Positions 6,820 to 12,749 of a DNA stretch of 12,749 bases are shown here, piece after piece. The position numbers and the translations under genes are program-made. Origin of the DNA: an uncultured Acidimicrobiaceae bacterium. Lineage in GTDB: Bacteria > Actinomycetota > Acidimicrobiia > Acidimicrobiales > Microtrichaceae. Every line of letters begins with the position of its first letter. Position 1 is the first letter of the stretch. Where the stretch lies: assembly GCA_937868025.1 (NCBI GenBank), contig CALMLJ010000067.1, positions 1 to 12,749 of the forward strand, written 5' to 3'. Below the pieces are notes generated by a model that did no database searches, was not told the origin of the DNA, and saw nothing but the letters and a program-made list of their open reading frames with translations.

Positions 6820-7050
6820 GACCGACGCCACCACCTGGCCCAAGGATTCGCCCTCTTCGGACTGGTGTCGGGCCTGGGTGTGATCGTGCACGTCGCCGTG
6901 TTCCAGTTCCTCCAGGACAACGGCTGGGGCAACGGGGTGTTCGGTGTCGGGCCGACCCGGCTGATCCACGACAGCATCGGCTTCGTCGTCGCGCTCATCA
7001 GCAACGACTTCCTCAACGTCACCTACATCTGACGGCGCCGGCCCGAGGAA
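6820..7050 (+). pseudogene. GtrA-domain 3'-end remnant (copy 3), interrupted by a stop
   Basis: The plus strand encodes a close relative of residues 322-396 of the intact GT2-GtrA protein. By hand alignment 59 of 69 residues agree from RRHHL to the final YI. The Trp codon that follows in the intact gene is TGA here (7030-7032), and RRRPEE continues after it without the original stop. The glycosyltransferase domain and most of the GtrA domain are absent; homology begins about 6820. Many differences from the intact gene are synonymous, so this copy probably evolved as a working paralogue before it was lost. It meets the truncated 6374-6805 pseudogene head to head. Confidence 0.85.
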
Positions 7051-7088
7051 GAGCCGGGGATGCACCCTCCGCCCTCTCGTGGGCGATC

Positions 7089-7319
7089 TCAATCGACCTC
7101 GATCTCCGCCACCATCCGACTGATCAGGTCGACGAAGTCCCGCGCGACATCCATGGGCGGCCCGTAGCACGGGCGGAAGGTGATCGCTCCGACCGCCGCA
7201 TCCATCACGTAGAGGTCACCGAACTCGTCATCACCGATGGGAGGTTCGTGGGGGCCGAACGTTGCCTCGGGGCCGAACAGGTTCCGCCGGCGGTCGCAAC
7301 CAACCAGACATTTCTCAGC
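7089..7319 (-). pseudogene. Immunity-like gene remnant without a valid start
   Basis: A minus-strand frame open from 7319 to the TGA at 7089-7091 has clear protein character: NLFGPEATFGPHEPPIGDD, then FGDLYVMDAAVGAITF, then MDVARDFVDLISRMVAEIEVD in one helix. It lacks a start codon at its 5' end; the first in-frame ATG (7205) would leave only 38 residues. An ATG at 7311, three bases after the stop of the preceding toxin-like frame, is one base out of frame, so the original gene probably started there and later suffered an indel or internal deletion. Its place directly behind a toxin-like tip, and the general look of the tail, suggest an immunity protein, perhaps of the SUKH/SMI1 kind; this is inference only. 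Confidence 0.5.
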
Positions 7320-7600
7320 CTATTCCGATGACGAAGACTCGAGGGTTGTTTCGGCCTTCCACGTACGCGAGCACGATGGCCTTGTTCGTCGCACTGAGGC
7401 TACTGACGTCAACGGAACGTAGTCCGCATAGGTCAGGTGGTGGGTGATCCGCGACTTGACGGTGGGCCACTGCTTGGCGAACTGACTGTCGGGCATGCCG
7501 CTGCCCACGGCGTCGTAGGTCTTGTTGGTGGCGACGTCCACCCAGTCGATGTCGCCCGAAGTTGCACGTCGAAGGGTGACCCCCGAGCGGACTCGATCAT
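7315..7600 (-). pseudogene. Polymorphic-toxin C-terminal domain remnant (nuclease-like), frameshifted and 5'-truncated
   Basis: The minus strand reads SGDIDWVDVATNKTYDAVG, then a stretch with QFAKQWPTVKSRITHHLTYADYVP. One missing base near 7412 shifts the frame, which then continues VDVSSLSATNKAIVLAYVEG and NNPRVFVIGIG to the TGA at 7315-7317. A second shift seems to join an upstream piece, ESARGSPFDVQL, near 7570. The acidic DxDWVD strand followed by KTYD, and the compact C-terminal position before an immunity-like frame, resemble nuclease tips of secreted or contact-dependent toxins. The delivery part is missing: upstream of about 7600 the DNA belongs to the opposite-strand lipoprotein region. 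Coding status is convincing; toxin identity is inferred. Base composition is lower in GC around 7300-7440 than in neighbours. Confidence 0.5.
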
Positions 7601-7680
7601 CAGCGCCGCGTCGCACGCTGATCGGTGGAACAACAATCCGGCGTCCATACGAACGTCACCCGAATTCAAGGCAGCACCTC

Positions 7681-7714
7681 TACCCTGGACGGTCTTCGTC
7701 TCCCGAGGAGTGAC
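7681..7714 (+). promoter_or_regulatory. -10 box TACCCT and ribosome site GAGGAG of the lipoprotein gene
   Basis: TACCCT at 7681-7686 matches TANNNT, giving a leader of about 20 bases. GAGGAG at 7705-7710 lies 4 bases before ATG 7715. An in-frame upstream start at 7625 would put the signal peptide 30 residues inside the protein, so ATG 7715 is preferred. Confidence 0.5.
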
Positions 7715-8752
7715 ATGTTCCAGCAGTTCGCCCGCACCGCTGCGGTGCTCACCACCACGCTCGCCCTCGGCGCTCTCGCCGCCTGCAGCGGCAGCGACGA
7801 GCAGGCGATCACCGTGACGGGAGCCGAGGCCCTCGCCGCCGCGGCATCGGAGACGGCTTCGACCACCTACTCGATCGACGCTGTGACGACCGTCAAGCTC
7901 TCGACCGGCGACACACAGAAGTCCGAGGTGCATGGCGCCCGCTCCGGCGACAGTTCCCGAATGACCATGGAGATCCCGGTGCAGTCCGAGAAGCTGATCA
8001 TGGACATCGTGGCCGGCGACGGGGGCCGGCAGTTCCTTCGCTACAGCGGTCTCCCTGCCGGATCGCCGCTTCCCGATGGCTGGGTCGAGCTCACCGGGGC
8101 TGGCAACGCGACCAACGCCGTCGCGTCGTCGGCATCGGTCGAGTCGTTCCTCGACGTGATGCAGCGCAAGGGAGCACGGGTGACCGAGGGCGACGGCGGC
8201 ACCCGCGACGGGGTGAAGATCCGCCGGTTCACGACCACGCTCGACCTGTCGCCCGCATACCAACTCGACACCGACAACCGCACCATGAAGCGCATCGCCG
8301 AGGCGACCGCCAAGACGATGTCGAAAGTTGACGCCGAGATCGAGGTCGACGAGCAGGACCGGGTTCGCCGCATCGCGTACGACGTCGAGACCGGGATCGG
8401 CGATTCCACCACCGTCATGACGCTGAGCAAGTTCGGCGAGCCCGTCACCGTCGACATCCCCAACGACGCGACGTCGATGACCCTCGACGAGTTCGCCGCC
8501 CTCATCTACCCGAACGCTCCCGAATCCGACCAAGAGGTCGACGACGCCGACCTCGTCGACCGCGACGAGTTCGTCGAGCAGGTCGCTGACGCCTCGGGCC
8601 TCACCGAGGACGTCGCCGGCTGCGTCTACGACGAGATCAAGGCGTCGACGCCCGCCGCGCTCATCGAGGAGCCCGACGACGAGGACGAAGCAACCCAGCT
8701 CCTCCAACAGGCGGCGGCTGCAGCGACCATGGTGTGCGGCATGGGCGGCTGA
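7715..8752 (+). CDS. Lipoprotein of the LppX/LprAFG type
   Basis: A 345-residue secreted lipoprotein. The signal peptide (1-23) ends in the lipobox LAAC with lipid-modified Cys24, followed by an SGSDEQ tether. Residues about 35-265 show the pattern of the LppX/LprAFG fold: alternating strands with a long helix, motifs such as TYSIDAVTTVKLS, GARSGDSSRMTMEIP and AEIEVDEQDRVRRIAYDVET, close to those of mycobacterial LprG, a carrier of lipids through the cell envelope. A C-terminal addition (about 270-345) is acidic and helical, with Cys303 and Cys341 that could form a disulfide. Ligand unknown. Single gene, with a hairpin directly after its stop; it converges on the mutase operon. Confidence 0.8.
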   Translation: MFQQFARTAAVLTTTLALGALAACSGSDEQAITVTGAEALAAAASETASTTYSIDAVTTVKLSTGDTQKSEVHGARSGDSSRMTMEIPVQSEKLIMDIVAGDGGRQFLRYSGLPAGSPLPDGWVELTGAGNATNAVASSASVESFLDVMQRKGARVTEGDGGTRDGVKIRRFTTTLDLSPAYQLDTDNRTMKRIAEATAKTMSKVDAEIEVDEQDRVRRIAYDVETGIGDSTTVMTLSKFGEPVTVDIPNDATSMTLDEFAALIYPNAPESDQEVDDADLVDRDEFVEQVADASGLTEDVAGCVYDEIKASTPAALIEEPDDEDEATQLLQQAAAAATMVCGMGG

Positions 8753-8753
8753 G

Positions 8754-8771
8754 CCCCGGCGTCGGCCGGGG
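8754..8771. terminator. Hairpin terminator between lipoprotein and mutase genes
   Basis: CCCCGGC (8754-8760) pairs perfectly with GCCGGGG (8765-8771) across a GTCG loop. It starts one base after the lipoprotein stop codon and lies 14 bases from the end of the convergent mutase operon. There is no U-tract. Confidence 0.7.
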
Positions 8772-8784
8772 TGCGACGTCGCGG

Positions 8785-9210
8785 TCAGACGCCGCTGTTC
8801 GCAGCGATGACCGACTCCATCGTGGCGACGACGTCGGCGGACGACGCGCCGGGTGCCAGGATCGCGGCGACGCCGGCTGCCTCGAGCACCGGCACGTCGC
8901 GCTCGGGGATGATGCCGCCGACGACGACGGGGATGGTCAGCCCCTGCTCGCGCAGCAGCTCCACGACCGGAGGGACGAGCGCGAGGTGGGCGCCCGAGAG
9001 CATCGAGAGGCCGATGGCGTCGACGTCCTCGTCGACCGCCGCGGCCACGACCTTGGCCGGCGTCTGCCGGAGCCCGGTGTAGATCACCTCGAAGCCGGCA
9101 TCGCGCAGGATGCGCGCCACGACCTTCACCCCACGGTCGTGGCCGTCGAGCCCCAACTTCGCGACCAGGACTCGCCCTTTCGGGACGTCGTACTCACCAA
9201 AAGCGTCCAT
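8785..9210 (-). CDS. icmB: Cobalamin-binding small subunit of acyl-CoA mutase (IcmB-like)
   Basis: A 141-residue B12-binding domain that carries adenosylcobalamin for the large subunit. The base-off cobalamin signature DxHxxG is Asp22, His24 and Gly27 in GLDGHDRG; His24 is the lower cobalt ligand. Ser69 (GLSMLSGAH) and the Gly-Gly of VVVGGIIPE (98-99) complete the motif. Length equals that of free-standing small subunits rather than of domain-fused mutases. ATG 9210 is chosen because the family begins close to [13 protein letters not shown] and a GAGGA ribosome site (9221-9225), partly over the stop of the large-subunit gene, lies 10 bases upstream; a start at 9273 would overlap that gene by 50 bases. 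Same operon as the large subunit, 13 bases apart. The name rests on its partner's active site. Confidence 0.85.
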   Translation of the reverse strand: MDAFGEYDVPKGRVLVAKLGLDGHDRGVKVVARILRDAGFEVIYTGLRQTPAKVVAAAVDEDVDAIGLSMLSGAHLALVPPVVELLREQGLTIPVVVGGIIPERDVPVLEAAGVAAILAPGASSADVVATMESVIAANSGV

Positions 9211-9223
9211 CAGCAGTACGTCC

Positions 9224-10870
9224 TCAGATCCGAGCTGTTTCTTCCCAGCGGCCGAACACGTCGGCCATGGCACCCATCATCTCGCCGAGCGTGCAGTAGG
9301 CCCGCGACGCGTCCATGAGGACGGGCATCAGGTTGACCTCGGGGTCAGCGGCGTCGGCCCGCAGGCGGGCGAGGACCTCGTCCACGGCGGCGGCGTTGCG
9401 GTCGTGGCGCACGGCGTCGAGCCGCTTGATCTGGAACTGCTCGACCTCGCGGTCGATGTACAGCGTCTCGGGCTGCGGCTCGTCGTTGCCCTCGAAGAAC
9501 TGGTTGACCCCGACGACGACGTGGCGGCCGTCGTTGAGCTTCTTCTCGAGGTCGTAGGCAGCCTGAGCGATCTCGCCCTGGAACCAGCCTTCTTCGATGC
9601 CGTGGATCGCGCCCTCGAGCATCGATCCGTCGCCGAAGGCGTCGACCTTGGCGAACAGCTCCTCGGCCTGCCGCTCGATCTCGTCGGTGAGCGCCTCGAC
9701 GAAGTACGAACCGCCCAGCGGGTCGGCGACGTTGGTGACCCGGGTCTCGTGGGCGATCACCTGTTGGGTCCGCAGGGCGATGCGTGCCGACTTCTCGGTG
9801 GGGAGCGCCAGGGTCTCGTCCATCGAGTTGGTGTGCAGACTCTGCGTGCCGCCGAGCACACCGGCGAGCGCTTCGATGGCGGTGCGAACGATGTTGACCT
9901 CGGGCTGCTGGGCAGTGAGTGACACGCCGGCGGTCTGGGTGTGGAATCGCAGCTGGAGGGACTTCGCGGCCTGGGCGCCGTAGCGCTCCTGCATCCACCG
10001 GGCCCAGATGCGGCGGGCGGCGCGGTACTTGGCGATCTCCTCGAAGAAGTCGAGGTGGGCGTTGAAGAAGAAGCTGAGCCGCGGCGCGAAGTCGTCGACC
10101 GCGAGGCCGGCCTTGAGACCCAACTCGACGTAGGCGAACCCGTTGCCGAGCGTGAACGCCAGCTCCTGCGCGGCGGTCGAGCCGGCTTCACGGATGTGGT
10201 AGCCGGACACCGAGATCGGGTGCCACCGCGGCATCTCGGCGGCGCAGAACGCCATGGTGTCGCGCACGAGGCGGAGCGAGGGCCGCGGCGGGAAGACGAA
10301 CTCCTTCTGCGCCTGGTACTCCTTCAGGATGTCGTTCTGGAGGGTGCCACCGAGCTTCGCCCGCGACATGCCCGCCTTCTCCGCCGCGGCGATGAACATG
10401 GCGAAAATCGGCGCGGCCGGCGAGTTGATCGTCATCGACGTGGTGGTGTGCTCGAGGTCGATGTCGCGGAACAGGTCTTCCATGTCGGCCTGCGTGTCGA
10501 CAGCGACGCCGCAGGTGCCGACCTCGCCGAGGCTCATCTCGTCGTCGGAGTCGCAGCCCATCAGGGTGGGCAGGTCGAACGCGGTCGACAGGCCGTCGCC
10601 GCCGTTGGCCAGGATGTCCTTGAAGCGCCCGTTGGTGTCGATGGCGGTGCCGAACCCGGCGAACATCCGCATCGTCCACAACTTCGAGCGGTACATCGAG
10701 GCGTAGGGCCCGCGGGTGTAGGGGTACTCCCCCGGGTGCTCGGCGTCGTCGGGGCCGTACACCGGCTCGACGGGGACGCCCGACATCGTCTCGAACTCGG
10801 CGTCACGGGTGGGCGACGAGGCGAACGCTGCCTCCCAGCTGGACCGCGATGAGGGTCGGGGTGCATCCAT
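9224..10870 (-). CDS. icmA: Acyl-CoA mutase large subunit with isobutyryl-CoA mutase active-site residues (IcmA-like)
   Basis: A 548-residue B12-dependent carbon-skeleton mutase barrel without its own cobalamin domain. Family motifs include [48 protein letters not shown] and [18 protein letters not shown]. Aligned without gaps to methylmalonyl-CoA mutase (constant offset 19), catalytic His244 is His225 and Gln197 is Gln178, but Tyr89 is Phe70 and the carboxylate-binding Arg207 is Gln188. Phe and Gln at these places mark isobutyryl-CoA mutase (Phe80, Gln198), which interconverts isobutyryl-CoA and butyryl-CoA in valine and butyrate metabolism. 2-Hydroxyisobutyryl-CoA mutase (Ile90, Asp117) is unlikely because the second position is Ala97. 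Automatic annotation would probably say methylmalonyl-CoA mutase. ATG 10870 is supported by the -10 box; a GTG at 10879 lies inside that box. No MeaB-type chaperone gene is in the window. Confidence 0.88.
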   Translation of the reverse strand: MDAPRPSSRSSWEAAFASSPTRDAEFETMSGVPVEPVYGPDDAEHPGEYPYTRGPYASMYRSKLWTMRMFAGFGTAIDTNGRFKDILANGGDGLSTAFDLPTLMGCDSDDEMSLGEVGTCGVAVDTQADMEDLFRDIDLEHTTTSMTINSPAAPIFAMFIAAAEKAGMSRAKLGGTLQNDILKEYQAQKEFVFPPRPSLRLVRDTMAFCAAEMPRWHPISVSGYHIREAGSTAAQELAFTLGNGFAYVELGLKAGLAVDDFAPRLSFFFNAHLDFFEEIAKYRAARRIWARWMQERYGAQAAKSLQLRFHTQTAGVSLTAQQPEVNIVRTAIEALAGVLGGTQSLHTNSMDETLALPTEKSARIALRTQQVIAHETRVTNVADPLGGSYFVEALTDEIERQAEELFAKVDAFGDGSMLEGAIHGIEEGWFQGEIAQAAYDLEKKLNDGRHVVVGVNQFFEGNDEPQPETLYIDREVEQFQIKRLDAVRHDRNAAAVDEVLARLRADAADPEVNLMPVLMDASRAYCTLGEMMGAMADVFGRWEETARI

Positions 10871-10877
10871 GGGGACC

Positions 10878-10883
10878 ACGCTA
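10878..10883 (-). promoter_or_regulatory. -10 box TAGCGT of a probable leaderless promoter (mutase operon)
   Basis: On the minus strand TAGCGT ends 7 bases before ATG 10870, the same spacing as at the SRAP and vapB genes. No ribosome site is present. The divergent zinc-ribbon gene begins 74 bases away. Confidence 0.5.
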
Positions 10884-10944
10884 CCGCTCCTCGCCCCGAG
10901 GGCTCACGACCGGATCGGCCGGGGCGGTGCGCGAGACTGCGGGC

Positions 10945-11181
10945 ATGCACGAGGCCGACGAGACCAGCAGTTCGCTCCCCGAGGCGATCGTGTGCGTCGA
11001 CTGTGGCGGCACCTGCCACCGCACCTCCCTGCCGCTGGACGGGGGCGACGAGACGGGCGACATCGTCACCTACCGCTGCGAGGACTGCCACGACCGCTGG
11101 GACCTCATCGCCGGCGACCCCGCCGACCTCGACGACGACGGCAACAGCCTCCTCGACGACCACCGCGGGCACCTGCACTGA
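10945..11181 (+). CDS. Small zinc-ribbon-like protein, function unknown
   Basis: A 78-residue acidic protein with two CxxC pairs, Cys17/Cys20 (CVDCGGTC) and Cys45/Cys48 (YRCEDCHDRW), 24 residues apart: a treble-clef or ribbon-like zinc site. A further Cys24 and several His could also bind metal. The tail (about 56-78) is Asp/His-rich. I do not recognise a named family. ATG 10945 is the start nearest the conserved part; an earlier in-frame ATG at 10849 would overlap the divergent mutase gene. Its stop codon overlaps the next start (TGATG), so it is translationally coupled to the hydrolase gene. The function of that pairing is not known. Confidence 0.75.
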   Translation: MHEADETSSSLPEAIVCVDCGGTCHRTSLPLDGGDETGDIVTYRCEDCHDRWDLIAGDPADLDDDGNSLLDDHRGHLH

Positions 11182-12116
11182 TGGCCGAGCTCTACCCCGA
11201 GATCGAACCGAACGCGACCTACTCGCTCGACGTCGGCGACGGCCACGTCCTCTACGTCGAGGAGTCGGGGAACCCCGACGGCAAGCCCGCGGTCGTGGTG
11301 CACGGTGGGCCCGGCGGCGGCTCGGCCCCGAAGCAGCGGCGGTTCTTCGACCCCGAGTCGTACCGCATCGTGCTGCTCGATCAGCGCGGCTGCGGCCGCA
11401 GCACTCCCACCGCATCGGTCGAGCACAACACGACGTGGCACCTCGTCGCCGACCTCGAACGCGTCCGCGAGCACCTGGCGATCGACCGCTGGCTCGTGTT
11501 CGGTGGGTCGTGGGGCTCGACGTTGTCGCTCGCCTACTCGCAGATGAACCCCGAGCGGGTCACCGAGCTGGTGTTGCGCGGCATCTTCCTGCTCCGCCGC
11601 AGCGAGCTCGACTTCTTCTACCAACACGGCACGTCCGACCTGTTCCCCGACGCATGGGAGCAGTACCTGGCGCCGATCCCCGACGAGGAGCGCGGCGACC
11701 TCATCGCGGCCTACCACCGGCGCCTGTTCGGCGACGATCCCGAGGCGCAGCTCGAGTGCGCCCGGGCATGGGCCGACTGGGAGCGGGCCACCGCCTACCT
11801 CGAGCAGCGGCCGGGCACCGACTCCGACCAGGAGATGCTCAACCTCGCCCGCATCGAGAACCACTACTTCGTGAACCGTGGCTTCTTCGCCCACGAAACC
11901 CAGCTGCTCGACGGCGTCGACCTGATCCGGCACATCCCCGCGGTCATCGTGCAGGGCCGCTACGACTGCGTGTGCCCCATGAGGACGGCGTGGGACCTCC
12001 ACCGGGCCTGGCCGGAGGCGGAGTTCGTGCTCAACCAGCGCGCCGGCCACTCGATGTTCGACCCCGAGAACACGTCTGCCCTCGTCGACGCGGTCGACCG
12101 GTTCCGCGCCGTCTGA
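11181..12116 (+). CDS. pip: Proline iminopeptidase-like alpha/beta hydrolase
   Basis: A 311-residue cytoplasmic alpha/beta hydrolase of peptidase family S33. The oxyanion-hole motif HGGPGGG (41-47), DQRGCGRS (67-74) and nucleophile elbow GGSWGS with Ser110 are textbook for prolyl aminopeptidases; Asp262 (GRYDCVCP) and His290 (RAGHSMFDPE) complete the triad. The cap domain spans about 135-240 and includes WADWERA and RIENHYFVNRGFF, typical of the family. It removes N-terminal proline from peptides. Length is normal. The ATG at 11181 shares its A with the preceding stop. It converges on the PPOX gene with 3 bases between stops. Confidence 0.93.
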   Translation: MAELYPEIEPNATYSLDVGDGHVLYVEESGNPDGKPAVVVHGGPGGGSAPKQRRFFDPESYRIVLLDQRGCGRSTPTASVEHNTTWHLVADLERVREHLAIDRWLVFGGSWGSTLSLAYSQMNPERVTELVLRGIFLLRRSELDFFYQHGTSDLFPDAWEQYLAPIPDEERGDLIAAYHRRLFGDDPEAQLECARAWADWERATAYLEQRPGTDSDQEMLNLARIENHYFVNRGFFAHETQLLDGVDLIRHIPAVIVQGRYDCVCPMRTAWDLHRAWPEAEFVLNQRAGHSMFDPENTSALVDAVDRFRAV

Positions 12117-12119
12117 GCG

Positions 12120-12566
12120 TCAGTCGCTCACGTTCCTCGCCGCGATGACCCGGGTCGGGGTGACCCGGACGACCATCTCGGGTGGCACGGCGTTGCGCCG
12201 GCCGTACTGCTCGGCGAGCTCGTCGCCCATGTAGCGCCGAGCCGACTCGGTGGCCCAGTGCAACAGCTCGTCGGGATCGGTCGACGTCGTCGTCGTGCCG
12301 TTGATGGTGACGAAGTCGAACGGCGGCAGTTCGTTGTCGAGGCACAGGCTCACCCGTCCGTCCCGCAGGATCGACTTGCCCTTGACGGTGTCGGCGCTGG
12401 TGAGGAACACGATCTCGTCGCCGTCGCGGGCGATCCACACCGGCGCCACCTGTGGCGACCCGTCGGCTCGAACGACGGCGAGCTTGGCGGTGCGGGCCGG
12501 CAGCTCGTCCACGAACGTCTTCCACCACTCGGGCTCGGCGTCGGGTTGGGCGTCGGTCTCGGTCAT
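12120..12566 (-). CDS. PPOX-class F420/flavin-dependent enzyme (pyridoxamine 5'-phosphate oxidase-like)
   Basis: A 148-residue split-barrel protein of the family widespread in actinobacteria, many members of which bind F420 and reduce diverse substrates. Visible features are LAVVRADGSPQVAPVWIARDG (29-49) with the conserved substrate-side strand, TSADTVKGKSILRDGRVSL (56-74) where Lys and Arg bind the cofactor phosphate, and a C-terminal strand VVRVTPTRVIAARNVSD. Cofactor preference (F420, FMN or haem) cannot be fixed from sequence. ATG 12566 is preferred; a GTG at 12575 would add three residues. Substrate unknown. Confidence 0.8.
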   Translation of the reverse strand: MTETDAQPDAEPEWWKTFVDELPARTAKLAVVRADGSPQVAPVWIARDGDEIVFLTSADTVKGKSILRDGRVSLCLDNELPPFDFVTINGTTTTSTDPDELLHWATESARRYMGDELAEQYGRRNAVPPEMVVRVTPTRVIAARNVSD

Positions 12567-12581
12567 GCCGGACACAACCCT

Positions 12582-12617
12582 CGACGGGGCGCGGGCTATT
12601 CCGCCGCGGCCCCGTCG
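12582..12617 (-). terminator. Hairpin downstream of the partial secreted-protein gene
   Basis: CGACGGGGC (12582-12590) is perfectly complementary to GCCCCGTCG (12609-12617), with further pairing possible inside. It lies 9 bases after the stop of the minus-strand gene that enters from the right edge and before the PPOX start, so it fits a terminator separating the two. Confidence 0.6.
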
Positions 12618-12626
12618 GGGTGAGGA

Positions 12627-12749
12627 TCAGGGTTCGATGACCGCCGCAGCGGTGCACGTCGACGCGGTCGTCGTCACCGGGTTGCAGCGCGAGGCGACCT
12701 TCGTGCCGAACGTGACCTGGTAGCCGGTGTTGAACCTCGGCTCCCCGGG
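12627..12749 (-). CDS. C-terminal end of a secreted-looking protein, 5' part outside the window
   Basis: The last 40 codons and TGA of a minus-strand gene: FNTGYQVTFGTKVASRCNP, a Thr-rich stretch, then a second Cys (ASTCTAAAVIEP). Two cysteines and the strand-like, Thr-rich composition suggest an extracytoplasmic protein. Too little is present to name a family. The frame is open to the window edge and followed by a hairpin. Confidence 0.6.
   Translation of the reverse strand, partial: PGEPRFNTGYQVTFGTKVASRCNPVTTTASTCTAAAVIEP

Noticed and set aside
6091..7032. Plus-strand frame of 313 codons ending in a GtrA tail, as if a fusion protein
   Set aside because: Only the part after about 6820 is real (GtrA relic). 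Before that it is antisense to vapB and to the minus-strand pseudogene.
7433..8707. Long open minus-strand frame of 424 codons opposite the lipoprotein gene
   Set aside because: Antisense of a well-supported lipoprotein with lipobox, ribosome site and terminator; only its last codons near 7570 may belong to the toxin relic.
9211..9273. Upstream start at 9273 for the cobalamin-binding subunit
   Set aside because: It would overlap the large-subunit gene by 50 bases and add residues not found in the family; a ribosome site sits before ATG 9210.
8734..9318. Plus-strand frame of 194 codons opposite the small mutase subunit
   Set aside because: Antisense shadow with no domain signature; the minus strand carries the DxHxxG cobalamin motif.
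9941..10852. Open plus-strand frame of 303 codons opposite the mutase large subunit
   Set aside because: Composition is typical of the antisense of a GC-rich gene and no family is recognisable.
10809..11180. Extended start at 10809 for the proline iminopeptidase
   Set aside because: The extra 124 residues are Arg-rich and out of frame with the zinc-ribbon gene that occupies the region.

Overview
The window is GC-rich chromosomal DNA from an actinobacterium. The type of proteins (F420-linked PPOX-family oxidoreductase, LppX/LprG-like lipoprotein, polyprenol-phosphate glycosyltransferase fused to GtrA, cobalamin-dependent acyl-CoA mutase) and the many genes with a TANNNT box only 6-9 bases before the start codon (apparently leaderless mRNAs) fit Actinomycetota. 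The style resembles Acidimicrobiia, but I infer the class and cannot show it. No rRNA, tRNA, CRISPR, integrase or transposase gene is visible.

Layout. Positions 1-3256 are ordinary housekeeping genes: a CDP-alcohol phosphatidyltransferase (minus, cut by the window edge), a divergent HIT-family protein, a convergent SRAP/YedK-type abasic-site protein separated from it by a strong hairpin, and a divergent GT2-GtrA fusion. A GT-C-type membrane glycosyltransferase (3278-4720, minus) converges on the fusion; the two could be donor maker and donor user, since the first family loads a polyprenyl-phosphate with sugar and the second family uses such donors outside the membrane.

Positions 4721-7714 are a patchwork. 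It holds a membrane-anchored DM13-domain protein and a complete VapBC toxin-antitoxin pair, set among at least five broken gene pieces: two extra copies of the GtrA C-terminal end (4819-4904 and about 6820-7050, both in the same orientation as the intact fusion gene), a frameshifted gene of unknown function (6374 to about 6805), and what looks like the remains of a polymorphic-toxin tip followed by an immunity-like gene (7089 to about 7600). This is the part of the window where the most gain and loss has happened.

Positions 7715-12749 return to intact genes: a lipoprotein of the LppX/LprAFG type, a two-gene operon for a B12-dependent acyl-CoA mutase, a small zinc-ribbon protein overlapping a proline iminopeptidase-like hydrolase, a PPOX-family flavin/F420 enzyme, and the last 40 codons of a secreted-looking protein. 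The mutase would be annotated by default as methylmalonyl-CoA mutase, but its active-site residues (Phe70 and Gln188, aligning without gaps to Tyr89 and Arg207 of methylmalonyl-CoA mutase) are those of isobutyryl-CoA mutase. I regard this and the GtrA/toxin gene graveyard as the two most valuable observations; I did not find a clearly new multi-gene system.
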